Part shown: piece by piece, positions 23,109 through 31,085 of the stretch | Layout of the letters: each line of letters starts with the position of its first letter | Position numbering within the stretch: position 1 is the stretch's first letter | NCBI GenBank assembly: GCA_022826685.1 | Contig: JAJDUL010000064.1 | Span: forward strand, 1 to 59,411 | DNA from: Gemmatimonadota bacterium | GTDB lineage: Bacteria; Gemmatimonadota; Gemmatimonadetes; Palauibacterales; Palauibacteraceae | Direction of reading: 5' to 3' | DNA length: 59,411 bases | The notes under the pieces: model-generated | What the model saw: the letters and a program-made list of their open reading frames with translations, nothing else | Databases searched by the model: none | Told to the model about the DNA's origin: nothing | Program-made: the position numbers and the translations under genes

Positions 23109-23738
23109 TCAACCCCTCCAACGCTTGTACCCCGCGGGGATGGCCTTCACGAGGTACAGCGCGAAGACCACGGCGACGCATGCGATCAGCACCCAGTTCG
23201 GGATCGGAATCGTCGCCCCGAGGAGCGCGAGAAGGTAATAGCGGGGAAAACGGGCGACCACCAGCGCCGCCACCCACTTCCACATGGGGTACTGGATCGA
23301 GAATGCGAGGAACTTGAAGGGGAAGAAGGGGATGGGCGCGAAGCCGGTCGCCACGATGGTCGCGAAGGGCCACTTCATGAACCAGGAGATCGCCTTCCGG
23401 TAGAACCTCTTGCGCTTGTACGCCCGGATGTTCCGCAGGTTCAGGAGGGGGACGAAGACGAGGTGGTCCATGACCCCCGCAATGGCGGTACCGAGCGTGG
23501 CCCACGCCGCGGCGAGCCACAGGTCCGCGACCTTCCCGAAGTAGATGAGGACCGGCTCGTGAGGGAAGACGGAAATCGCCGTGTTCGCCGGGATGGAGTA
23601 GAAGGCGAGATACAGGTAGCTGTCGGACTCGAAGTCGCGCAGAAGGAGGATCGACGTCGTGATGCCGATCGCGATCATCAGTCCGCCGCAGATCCAGACC
23701 GCCGGACCGATGCGTGTGTCGATCTGATCCTGTCGCAA
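23109..23738 (-). CDS. VTT/DedA-like membrane protein
   Basis: A 209-residue inner-membrane protein with several hydrophobic segments. A central FVPLLNLRNIRAYKRKRFYRKAISWFMKWPFATIVATGFAPIPFFPFKFLAF resembles the VTT/SNARE-associated domain of the DedA/TMEM64 superfamily, in which the FAPIPFFPF re-entrant loop is conserved. Members scramble or flip lipids, including undecaprenyl phosphate. The TTG at 23738 is chosen because GGAGAG lies a few nt upstream; the next ATG (MIAIGITTS) would remove part of the first helix. It is the first gene of a two-gene operon with the radical SAM enzyme. Confidence 0.78.
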   Translation of the reverse strand: MRQDQIDTRIGPAVWICGGLMIAIGITTSILLLRDFESDSYLYLAFYSIPANTAISVFPHEPVLIYFGKVADLWLAAAWATLGTAIAGVMDHLVFVPLLNLRNIRAYKRKRFYRKAISWFMKWPFATIVATGFAPIPFFPFKFLAFSIQYPMWKWVAALVVARFPRYYLLALLGATIPIPNWVLIACVAVVFALYLVKAIPAGYKRWRG

Positions 23739-23845
23739 ACCGCTCTCCGCCGTAGCTTTGTGTCCCGCGGCACGGCCGGGTTCCGACCAAGTTACCGCCA
23801 CCCGACCCGCGGTGCCCGGAGAGGACGCGCGAAGAGGAGGATCCG

Positions 23846-24112
23846 ATCGGCGATCAGCGCAACGACACCCGGGTCGACTGCCCGGAGTGCGGCGATCCGG
23901 TGGGGCGGTCCGACCAGACGTGCCAGACGTGCGGCGCGCCGCTGTCGTTCGCACCGAACGAGACAGGCGTGCACTGCGCGGTCTGCGGCGACGCGATCGG
24001 CGCCTACACCGAGACCTGCCCCGCCTGCGGCGAGACGGGCTATCCGGCGCTCCGTCCGCGCCGCGGCCGCAAGTGGAAGGGCTCGCGCCCGGAGGGTCTG
24101 ACCCGGAAGTGA
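23846..24112 (+). CDS. Double zinc-ribbon protein with probable ATC start
   Basis: A small protein with four CxxC knuckles: CPECG, CQTCG, CAVCG and CPACG, that is, two zinc ribbons. The first canonical start is GTG at 23900, but it falls after CPECG and would break the first ribbon. The frame stays open upstream back to a stop at 23753-23755 with no ATG, GTG or TTG. AGGAGG at 23835-23840 sits 5 nt before an ATC codon at 23846, which I take as the likely start (88 residues; 70 from the GTG). The C-terminus is basic (RPRRGRKWKGSRPEGLTRK), suggesting nucleic-acid binding. The stop overlaps the trmJ start by a GTGA, so translation is coupled. Confidence 0.65.
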   Translation: MGDQRNDTRVDCPECGDPVGRSDQTCQTCGAPLSFAPNETGVHCAVCGDAIGAYTETCPACGETGYPALRPRRGRKWKGSRPEGLTRK

Positions 24113-24930
24113 GCGAGGGCCGCGCACGGCTCGACCGGACGTGCATCGTCCTCCACGAGCCGCAGGATGTCGTGAACGTCGCGCTCGTGATTCGCGCGAT
24201 GAAGAACATGGGTCTTTCGCGTCTTCGGCTCGTGAACCCCGCGGAGTTCGATGCGTGGCGCATCACCGGCATCGCGCACGACACGGAGGATCTCGTGGAG
24301 CGCATCCGCATCTTCGACGATCTCCCCTCCGCCCTCGCCGATGCGAGCTACGTGCTCGGGGCGACCGCCCGCCGCCGTTCCACCCGCCACGAGTGGTGGA
24401 GCCCCGAGGGCGCCGCGACGGAATTCACGAGCCCCGCCGGTGGGCGCGAGGGGAGGCTCGCCGTCGTCTTCGGTCGCGAGGATCGGGGGCTCTCCAACGA
24501 GGCGCTCGATCTCTGCCACGGCCTCGTGTGCATCCCGACGAACCCCGACCACACGTCGATGAACCTCGCCCACGCGGCCGTCATCATTCTGTACGAACTG
24601 CGGAAAGCGGCGCTGGGCCCGGCCGACTGGGAGGGGCGCGATCTGGAGGGCAAGAGGCGCCGCCGGACCCCGCCGGCCCTGCACGGCGAACTGGAAGAGT
24701 TCTTCGATATCTGGGAGCGGGCGATGGAGGAGGTCGGCCTCTTCCACGGCATCGACCCGGCGCCGAAGATGCGGAGCTTCCGAAACGTCTTTCAGCGCGC
24801 GGACCTCGACCGGCGCGAACTCGGCCTTGTCCTCGCGGTGGCGTACGAGGTGCTGAACTTCGCCCGGAGGGAAAAGAAGCGCGCCCGCGAGCGCGCGGAG
24901 GCGGAGGCGGAGGCGGAGGCGGAAGGCTAG
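24109..24930 (+). CDS. trmJ: TrmJ-like tRNA/rRNA 2'-O-methyltransferase
   Basis: A 273-residue SPOUT methyltransferase. The N-terminus TCIVLHEPQDVVNVALVIRAMKNMGLSRLRLVNP is the classic SpoU/TrmJ opening. The knot region shows AVVFGREDRGLSNEAL and HTSMNLAHAAVIILYELRKAA, which bind SAM. TrmJ methylates the ribose of tRNA position 32 in the cytoplasm. The GTG at 24109 overlaps the stop of the zinc-ribbon gene. The extreme C-terminus is an (Ala-Glu)n tail made by a hexanucleotide tandem repeat. It could instead act on rRNA; family membership is firm. Confidence 0.88.
   Translation: MSEGRARLDRTCIVLHEPQDVVNVALVIRAMKNMGLSRLRLVNPAEFDAWRITGIAHDTEDLVERIRIFDDLPSALADASYVLGATARRRSTRHEWWSPEGAATEFTSPAGGREGRLAVVFGREDRGLSNEALDLCHGLVCIPTNPDHTSMNLAHAAVIILYELRKAALGPADWEGRDLEGKRRRRTPPALHGELEEFFDIWERAMEEVGLFHGIDPAPKMRSFRNVFQRADLDRRELGLVLAVAYEVLNFARREKKRARERAEAEAEAEAEG
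24895..24924 (+). repeat. GCGGAG hexanucleotide tandem repeat in trmJ
   Basis: Four perfect GCGGAG units followed by GCGGAA encode an Ala-Glu tail at the end of trmJ. Because the unit is 6 bp, slippage would change tail length without a frameshift. Confidence 0.85.
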
Positions 24931-24940
24931 CCGCTAGCTG

Positions 24941-26305
24941 CTAGATCCGCTGGCGCAGCTTCGAAACGAGTTCTTCGTTCGAATCCGTCTGCCGCATGAG
25001 GCCGAGGACTTCCTGCATGGCCTCGACGGGCAGATAGGTGCTGAGTTCGCGCCGCATCGCCTGGGCGACGAGGAGTTCATCGTCGTTCATCAGACGTTCC
25101 TCCCGTCGCGTGGCGCTGGAGTTGAGATCGATCGCCGGGAAGATCCGGCGGTCGGAAATATCGCGGTCAAGGACGAGTTCGCTGTTCCCCGTCCCCTTAA
25201 ACTCCTCGAAGATCACCTGGTCCATGCGGGAGCCGGTGTCGACGAGCGCCGTCGCGATGATCGTGAGCGATCCGCCGCCTTTGCTCTCCGGGACGCAGCG
25301 GGCGCTGCCGAAGAAGCGTTTCGGCTTCTCGAGGGAGTTCGCGTCGATGCCGCCCGTGAGCGTGCGGCCGCTTCCCTCCTCCGTCGTGTTGTACGCCCGC
25401 GCCAGCCGCGTGATGGAATCGAGGATGAGGACGACGTCCTGCCCCATCTCCGCGAGGCGCCGCGCGCGCTCCAGGGTGATCTCGGCAACCTGTACGTGAC
25501 GCTCGGCCCGGTGGTCGAAGCTCGAGGCGGTGACCTCGCCGAGTCCCGTCGCTTCCATCTCCGTCACTTCCTCCGGACGCTCGTCGACGAGGAGGATGAG
25601 GATCGTGGAGTCGGGGTGGTTCTTCGAGATGCCCTCGGCGATCGCCTGCAGGACCATTGTCTTCCCGGCCTTGGCGGGCGCGACGATGAGAGATCGCTGA
25701 CCCATCCCCATGGGACAGATGAGATCGATGATCCGATTGGTGTAGTCGGGCTGTCCGCGGCGCTCGAGCCCGCACTCCAGTTGCAAGCGCCGGTCGGGAT
25801 GCATCGCGCTCAGGCGGTCGAACTGTCGGCGTCGTCCGAGTTGGTCCGGGGGGGTGCCGTTGACGGTGTGAAGATACCGGAGCGGGGGGCTCTTGCCCGG
25901 GCGGGGCGGACGGCCGGCCTGGCCGCAGATCTCGTCTCCCGTCCGCAGATCGTAGCGGGAAACGATCTTTGGACTCACGTAGATGTCGTCGTCGCTCGGG
26001 GTGTACCCGGCGTGCTGGCGGCGGATGAACCCCGTGCCGTTGCCGAGCCGTTCGATGAGTCCCAGGTAGCCGTCCTTCGGACCCTCCGGAACTTCGGCGG
26101 CCGCATCCTGCTGGTCGGGCCGCGGCTGGCGGGGCCCCTTTCCTCCCCGGTTGCGGCGTCCGCGTGAACGGCGCCGCCGGTTCCGGCCCTTGCCCCCGCG
26201 GCCACCCGGCCCCTTCCCGCGGCCCTTGGGCTGCCCCTTGCCACCGGGTTGGCCTCCGCCCCCGCGCGGGGAGCCGCCACGAGGCTGTGATGTGTTGTTC
26301 GTCAA
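24941..26305 (-). CDS. rho: Transcription termination factor Rho with RG-rich N-terminal region
   Basis: A hexameric RNA helicase that ends transcription. After a disordered segment rich in Gly, Arg and Pro (about the first 70 residues), the RNA-binding domain has DGYLGLIERLGNGTGFIRR. The ATPase core shows Walker A as APAKAGKT, Walker B region VVLILDSITRLARAYN, the Q/R loops GGSLTIIATALVDTGSRMD and GTGNSELVLDRD. The start is uncertain: TTG at 26305 (454 residues) is chosen because the frame above it lacks family similarity, but TTG at 26359 (472 residues) is possible, and neither has a good ribosome site. Basic, disordered N-terminal insertions in Rho occur in high-GC bacteria and some undergo phase separation. 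Confidence 0.93.
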   Translation of the reverse strand: MTNNTSQPRGGSPRGGGGQPGGKGQPKGRGKGPGGRGGKGRNRRRRSRGRRNRGGKGPRQPRPDQQDAAAEVPEGPKDGYLGLIERLGNGTGFIRRQHAGYTPSDDDIYVSPKIVSRYDLRTGDEICGQAGRPPRPGKSPPLRYLHTVNGTPPDQLGRRRQFDRLSAMHPDRRLQLECGLERRGQPDYTNRIIDLICPMGMGQRSLIVAPAKAGKTMVLQAIAEGISKNHPDSTILILLVDERPEEVTEMEATGLGEVTASSFDHRAERHVQVAEITLERARRLAEMGQDVVLILDSITRLARAYNTTEEGSGRTLTGGIDANSLEKPKRFFGSARCVPESKGGGSLTIIATALVDTGSRMDQVIFEEFKGTGNSELVLDRDISDRRIFPAIDLNSSATRREERLMNDDELLVAQAMRRELSTYLPVEAMQEVLGLMRQTDSNEELVSKLRQRI

Positions 26306-26607
26306 TGCATGTCGGTCGGAGAACGGATCTCGCGCCTGCGGAACTTCTGGCCGGCGCAAAGGTCGTGGCGATCATCGAACGGGGATCCCCCGGAATCGCC
26401 TGAATGGGCTAGTATGGGGCGCACCCGGGGCTCGCGCCAGTTTCCGGGCGCTTTCACCGACGCGCACGGCCGTAGCCGGAGGATCGAGATCCTGTATATT
26501 CCGGGCGCTCAGCCCGGCACGAACGCCGCAGGAACGCGACGGGCCGGGGGACGCGCCTCCTTCGCATGTCTTGTGAATCTCATCAGAAGAACTCTGGAGC
26601 GAATAGA

Positions 26608-27198
26608 ATGATGAAGCGATCGACACGACTCACCCTGGGCGCCTTCGTCCTCTTCGGATGCGGCGGCGGCGAGAGTGACCAGCCGTCGCCGGCGCCGGCC
26701 CCCGCCCCGGCTCCCGCCGCGGAGGCCGCCGCGACGGCTTCGGGGCCCATGGCCGTGGACTGGATCTCGGTGGACGACGGCGCGCGCACCGTCACGATCG
26801 ATCTCGTCGCCGGCTCGACGGACGCGAACAACCGCTGGAACTTCAACGGCTACGCGAACGGCGAAGCGACGGTCGTCGTGCCTGCCGGATACGCCGTCAC
26901 GCTCAACTTCGAGAACCGGGACCCGGTCAACTACCACAGCGTCGGCGTCCTCGAGCGGGCGGCGAGCTACCCCCCGATCTTCGATGACGCCACGCCGGTC
27001 TTCGATGGCGCGATTACGACGAACGCGACCTCGATGACGGAGGCCACGGCCCCCGGCGGCGGCACCGAGAGCATCAGCTTCACGGCTTCCACGGCCGGCG
27101 AGTACGCGCTCGTGTGCCCCGTTCCGGCTCACGCGGTCACGGGGATGTGGATCGGGTTCGACGTCTCCGAGTCGGGCGAGTCCGGGGTGCGGAGCTAG
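26608..27198 (+). CDS. Sulfocyanin-like cupredoxin lipoprotein
   Basis: A 196-residue protein. A lipobox LFGCGGG gives a lipid-anchored Cys, followed by a PAPAPAPA linker and a cupredoxin domain from about residue 48. Copper ligands are visible as the His in NYHSVGVLE and the C-terminal Cys/His/Met set in ALVCPVPAHAVTGMWIGF. Sulfocyanins are blue-copper electron carriers; here the protein would shuttle electrons at the periplasmic face. It precedes proline dehydrogenase by 22 bp and probably shares its transcript. The ATG at 26608 is followed by a second ATG at 26611; GGAGCG lies upstream. Confidence 0.85.
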   Translation: MMKRSTRLTLGAFVLFGCGGGESDQPSPAPAPAPAPAAEAAATASGPMAVDWISVDDGARTVTIDLVAGSTDANNRWNFNGYANGEATVVVPAGYAVTLNFENRDPVNYHSVGVLERAASYPPIFDDATPVFDGAITTNATSMTEATAPGGGTESISFTASTAGEYALVCPVPAHAVTGMWIGFDVSESGESGVRS

Positions 27199-27220
27199 CG
27201 GGGCGAGGGTCGGTCCGGGG

Positions 27221-28147
27221 ATGGAGGCGATGAGGAAGGCGCTGCTGTGGGCTTCCACGAACCGGTGGCTCTCGCAGCGCCTTCCGGAGCGCCCTTTCGT
27301 GCGGCGCGCGGTTCGCAAGTTCATGCCGGGCGAGAAGCTGGAGGACGCGCTCGGTGAGGCGGCCGGTTTGCGGGAGGAAGGCATTCCCACTCTCGTCACC
27401 ACGCTGGGCGAGAACGTCGAGACCGCTGAGGAGACCCGCGAGTCCGTCGCCGAGTACGTGCGGGCGATGGACCTGGCGGAGGAGATGGGGCTCGATCTGG
27501 AGGTCTCGATCAAGCCCACCCACCTCGGACTCGACCAGGATCCGGAACTCGCGGCCGAGAACGTCGGGGCACTCGCGGCGCGCGCCGAGGGTCACGGCAC
27601 GCTCTGGATCGACATGGAGGGGTCGTACTACACGGAGGCGACGCTCTCCCTCTACCGCGCGGTCCGGCACCGGCATGTGAACGTCGGCCTCTGCATCCAA
27701 TCCTACCTCAGACGGACGGCCGACGACCTCGAATCGCTCATGGAATTCGGCCCCCGCATCCGGCTCGTGAAGGGAGCGTACGCGGAACCGGCCGAGATCG
27801 CCTTCCCCGACAAGCGCGACGTGGATGAGAGCTACCTCGCCCTCGCGCGGCGCCTCGTGGACCACATCGGGAACGGAGGGGACGGATTCCTCGGGCTCGG
27901 GACCCACGACCCGGCGATGATCGGACCGCTCTCCGCGGACGCACGGGCGGCGGGCCTCGACGGCAGCCGGTTCGAGATCGAGATGCTGTACGGGATCGGA
28001 CGGCGCGAGCAGAGGAGGCTCGTGCGCAACGGCACCCCGCTGCGGGTGCTGATCAGCTACGGGGGGGCGTGGTTCCCCTGGTACATGCGTCGCCTGGCCG
28101 AGCGGCCGGCGAACATATGGTTCGTCGCCCGCAGCATGTTCCGTTAG
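27221..28147 (+). CDS. Proline dehydrogenase
   Basis: A 308-residue monofunctional flavoenzyme that oxidises proline to pyrroline-5-carboxylate. Conserved stretches include VSIKPTHLGL, TLWIDMEGSYYTEATLSLYR, GPRIRLVKGAYAEP, GLGTHDPAMI and IEMLYGI, followed by RVLISYGGAWFPWYMRRLAERPANIWF, the FAD-domain tail. It lies in a tight operon between a sulfocyanin-like electron carrier and a dienoyl-CoA-reductase-like protein. Electrons normally pass from FADH2 to the quinone pool. The companion P5C dehydrogenase is not in the window. With proC at 17521 the window holds both a proline-forming and a proline-burning enzyme. Confidence 0.92.
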   Translation: MEAMRKALLWASTNRWLSQRLPERPFVRRAVRKFMPGEKLEDALGEAAGLREEGIPTLVTTLGENVETAEETRESVAEYVRAMDLAEEMGLDLEVSIKPTHLGLDQDPELAAENVGALAARAEGHGTLWIDMEGSYYTEATLSLYRAVRHRHVNVGLCIQSYLRRTADDLESLMEFGPRIRLVKGAYAEPAEIAFPDKRDVDESYLALARRLVDHIGNGGDGFLGLGTHDPAMIGPLSADARAAGLDGSRFEIEMLYGIGRREQRRLVRNGTPLRVLISYGGAWFPWYMRRLAERPANIWFVARSMFR

Positions 28148-28157
28148 GACTGCGAGA

Positions 28158-29018
28158 ATGGACGAGAAACCGGAAAGTATCGGCCTCTTCGCACCGGATG
28201 TCCTCGCGGGCCGCACCGCGTTGATCACGGGCGGCGGCAGCGGCATCGGGTACGGAATCGCGGAGTGCCTCGCGGCGGCCGGCGCTTCCGTGGGCGTGTT
28301 CAGCCGCAACGAGGAGCGGGTCGGGCAGGCGGCGGAGCGCCTCGCCTCGGCCCACGGGGTGCGGACGCTCCCGACCGTCGGGGACGTGCGCGAACCGGCG
28401 GCTCTCGAACGCGCGGTGCGGGAGACGCGGGACGCACTCGGGTCCATCGACATCCTCGTGAACAACGCGGCGGGTAATTTCTACGCGCCGACGGCGGAAC
28501 TGTCGCCGAACGGTTGGCGCGCCGTGGTGGAGATCGACCTGTTCGGCACCTTCCACGCCTGTCGCGCGGTCTATCCCGTCATGGCCGAGCAGGGGTACGG
28601 GCGCATCGTGTCGATCTCGATGACGCTGCATTACCGGGGCTGGCCCCTCATGGCCCACGCGATGGCGGCCAAGGCGGGGGTGGACGCGCTCACGCGTACG
28701 CTCGCCATCGAGTGGGCGCGGGACGGCATCAACGTGAACGCCGTGGCGCCGGGTCCGATCCCGACGGAGGGCGTGAAGAAGGCGTTCGAGGCTCCTCCGA
28801 GCGAGGAGGTCGACATGTTCGGCGTGCGCTCCGGTGCCGGGTTCGCCGAGCGTTTCATTCCCGCCGGGCGGCTGGGGCACCCTCACGACATCGGGCGGAT
28901 GATCACCTTCCTCTGCTCACCGGGCGGAGACTGGATCACGGGCGCGGTGATCGTCGTCGACGGCGGGGAGTCGCTCGTGAGCCCGCGCACCGTTCCCCCC
29001 GGACGCTCCGAGAGCTGA
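28158..29018 (+). CDS. Short-chain dehydrogenase, 2,4-dienoyl-CoA reductase-like
   Basis: A 286-residue Rossmann enzyme. Cofactor motif TGGGSGIGYGIAECL, NNAAGNF strand, Ser in VSISMTLHY and the catalytic Lys in HAMAAKAGVDALTRTLAIEW. The usual Tyr four residues before this Lys is absent, which is normal in peroxisomal-type and related bacterial 2,4-dienoyl-CoA reductases. These reduce conjugated acyl-CoA double bonds with NADPH in beta-oxidation of unsaturated fatty acids. It starts 10 bp after proline dehydrogenase. Substrate assignment is by family only. Confidence 0.85.
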   Translation: MDEKPESIGLFAPDVLAGRTALITGGGSGIGYGIAECLAAAGASVGVFSRNEERVGQAAERLASAHGVRTLPTVGDVREPAALERAVRETRDALGSIDILVNNAAGNFYAPTAELSPNGWRAVVEIDLFGTFHACRAVYPVMAEQGYGRIVSISMTLHYRGWPLMAHAMAAKAGVDALTRTLAIEWARDGINVNAVAPGPIPTEGVKKAFEAPPSEEVDMFGVRSGAGFAERFIPAGRLGHPHDIGRMITFLCSPGGDWITGAVIVVDGGESLVSPRTVPPGRSES

Positions 29019-29040
29019 CGCGGGGTTTTGCCACGGGCTG

Positions 29041-30402
29041 CTAGACTGCGGCCGCCGCCGGTGCGTTGGCGGGCACTTCGGCCGTCAGACGCCCGGCGCG
29101 CGCCCGCAGGCGCGCGGAGAAGCGATCGCCGGGGGTCGTGTCGCCGAGGAGCTCGACTCGCAGGTAGTCGCCCGTCACGCCCGCGACGCGGTCGTCCCGG
29201 CCCTCCACGACGATGTCGGCCATGGTCCCTGCGCGCGTTTCCGAATAGGCCTGGCCCTTGCGGAGGCCGATTTCCCGCAACGTTCGCGAGCGGGTGGCCG
29301 CCACGTCGCCGGGTACCCGGTCCGGGAGACTCGCAGCCACGGTTCCGTCCCGCACCGACCAGGGGAACACGTGCAGGTAGGTGTAGGGCAGTTCCTCCAC
29401 GAGCGCCCGCGTCTCCTCGAACTCCTCCTCCCCCTCGCCGGGGAACCCGACGATGATGTCCGCGCCGAGACCGAACGCGCCGCAGCCGACGGCGCCCAGA
29501 CGCTCGGCGATCGCGAGCACCCGGGCCCGATACGCCTCCCGCGTATGCCAGCGGCGCATGAGGCGGAGCACGCGGTCGGACCCGCTCTGCAGCGGCACGT
29601 GCAGGTGGGGGGCCAGACGCCCATCCGATGCCGCGAGCAGATCCACGAGCCGGTCGTCGATTTCCGTCGCCTCGATGGAGGAGAGGCGGAGGCGGACGGG
29701 GACTTCCGCGAGCAGCCGTTCGCACAGAGTCGCGAGACTTGGGGTATTGCGCGGGCCATCGCGCCGGGAGTCGGCGGGGAGGTCCTTTCCGTAGTGACCG
29801 ATGTGAATCCCGGTGATGACGAGTTCCGGGTGCGCGCGGGCGAGCGTCGCAGCCTCCGCCACAACTTCGTCCACCGGGCGCGAAACCGAGGCGCCGCGCG
29901 CGATCCGCGTCGCGCAGAACGAGCATTTCCGGTCGCACCCGTCCTGGATCTTGAGCCAGGCCCGGGTGCCACGCGCATTCCGCTGCAGTGGTGCGGACGA
30001 AGCGTCCGAGACCCCTGCCGTGACCGGACCGGCCGCGGCGAAGTCTCCCAGTTGCGGTACGAGTCGCGCGACCGCGGACGGGTCGTGTCCGGGCACGACG
30101 CCATCCACTTCTTCCAGCGCGTGATACTCGGCTTCACGAAAGGAGGTGGAACAGCCGGCGACGACGATGCGGAGATCGGGACGTTGGCGGCGCAGCCGGC
30201 GCACGAGCCGCCTCGCGTTCGCGTCCGCTTGGTTCGTCACGGTGCACGTGTTGATGACGGCAATGTCCGCCGCGTCCGCGTGGAGGGCCGTCTCCGCCCC
30301 GCGGAGTTCGAGCTCCTGACGGATCCGCTCGGTATCGTACTGGTTCGCCTTGCAACCGAAGGTGTGGAACCAGACGGAAGGCTTGTCGCTCACGTCGCTC
30401 AC
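29041..30402 (-). CDS. mtaB: MtaB-like tRNA methylthiotransferase
   Basis: A 453-residue enzyme that adds a methylthio group to t6A37 of tRNA. The N-terminal UPF0004 domain has three cluster cysteines in HTFGCKANQYD, INTCTVTN and VVAGCST. The radical SAM motif is CDRKCSFCATRIARG. The C-terminal TRAM-like stretch begins near GTMADIVVEG. The 'GCKANQ' and 'QDGCDRKCSFC' versions fit MtaB better than MiaB. Two GTG codons head the frame in a duplicated GTGAGCGAC, so the start is 30402 or 30393. Confidence 0.9.
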   Translation of the reverse strand: MSDVSDKPSVWFHTFGCKANQYDTERIRQELELRGAETALHADAADIAVINTCTVTNQADANARRLVRRLRRQRPDLRIVVAGCSTSFREAEYHALEEVDGVVPGHDPSAVARLVPQLGDFAAAGPVTAGVSDASSAPLQRNARGTRAWLKIQDGCDRKCSFCATRIARGASVSRPVDEVVAEAATLARAHPELVITGIHIGHYGKDLPADSRRDGPRNTPSLATLCERLLAEVPVRLRLSSIEATEIDDRLVDLLAASDGRLAPHLHVPLQSGSDRVLRLMRRWHTREAYRARVLAIAERLGAVGCGAFGLGADIIVGFPGEGEEEFEETRALVEELPYTYLHVFPWSVRDGTVAASLPDRVPGDVAATRSRTLREIGLRKGQAYSETRAGTMADIVVEGRDDRVAGVTGDYLRVELLGDTTPGDRFSARLRARAGRLTAEVPANAPAAAAV

Positions 30403-30615
30403 GTCGCCGAGTCGTGTCGCTCACGGAGGGGTTCGCACGTTCTCCAGTATAAGATCGGTGCAGCGCGAATGAGACGCCATGTTGTCGGGTGGACTGCATC
30501 CCGCTCCGATGTATCTTTCCCAGAGTTATTTTATCCGGCCGGAGGCAGGTGCGGATCGTGCGCGGACCCGACCGTCGCCGCGCGACCCGGCACAGCGGCC
30601 ATGGAGGAATGCAAG

Positions 30616-31032
30616 ATGTGGTGCGTGAAACAGAAGCGGTACGCAATCGTCGCCATCGTGGCGATCGGTCTTTCAATCGCGGCCTGCGGTGAGGACGACC
30701 CCGTAGTTCCGGAGCCCATGTTCGACAGCCCGTCCACCGTGCGCGTGGTCAACCGGCTGCTCGGCCCCGTGATCTTCTTCTTCGCGCGACCGTGCGGGAC
30801 ATCCGACTGGGGCCAGGACCTCTTCGGCACGGACCATCCCGTCGAGGGGACGATCCAGCCCGGCGGACAGCGGGACTTCACGGTCGAAGCCGGCTGCTAC
30901 GACTTCCGGGCCGTGCACCTGGAGACGACCGAGCCGGGTCCCGCGCTCGAGAAGATGCTCTTCAACCAGGCGGCGTCGCCGGTCACGCCGGTGATCTGGA
31001 CGCTCGAAGACGACCCCGTAGACCCGACCTGA
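30616..31032 (+). CDS. Uncharacterised lipoprotein
   Basis: A 138-residue exported lipoprotein. Basic N-terminus (KQKRY), hydrophobic AIVAIVAIGLSIAA and lipobox Cys. The mature part (STVRVVNRLLGPVIFFFARPCGTSDWG...GGQRDFTVEAGCYDFRAVHLE) is beta-rich with two cysteines that could form a disulphide. No known family is recognised. The ATG at 30616 has GGAGGA 7 nt upstream. The 213 bp before the gene hold no other gene. It lies 53 bp ahead of the aldolase gene. Confidence 0.7.
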   Translation: MWCVKQKRYAIVAIVAIGLSIAACGEDDPVVPEPMFDSPSTVRVVNRLLGPVIFFFARPCGTSDWGQDLFGTDHPVEGTIQPGGQRDFTVEAGCYDFRAVHLETTEPGPALEKMLFNQAASPVTPVIWTLEDDPVDPT

Positions 31033-31085
31033 GCCGCGGCCCGGCTCCCTGAAATCCGGCCCGGAATGAGGGCGGAGGAACCATA

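Noticed and set aside
28158..29018. Missing catalytic Tyr in the short-chain dehydrogenase as a sign of inactivity
   Set aside because: 2,4-dienoyl-CoA reductases of this type normally lack it, so the absence fits the family.
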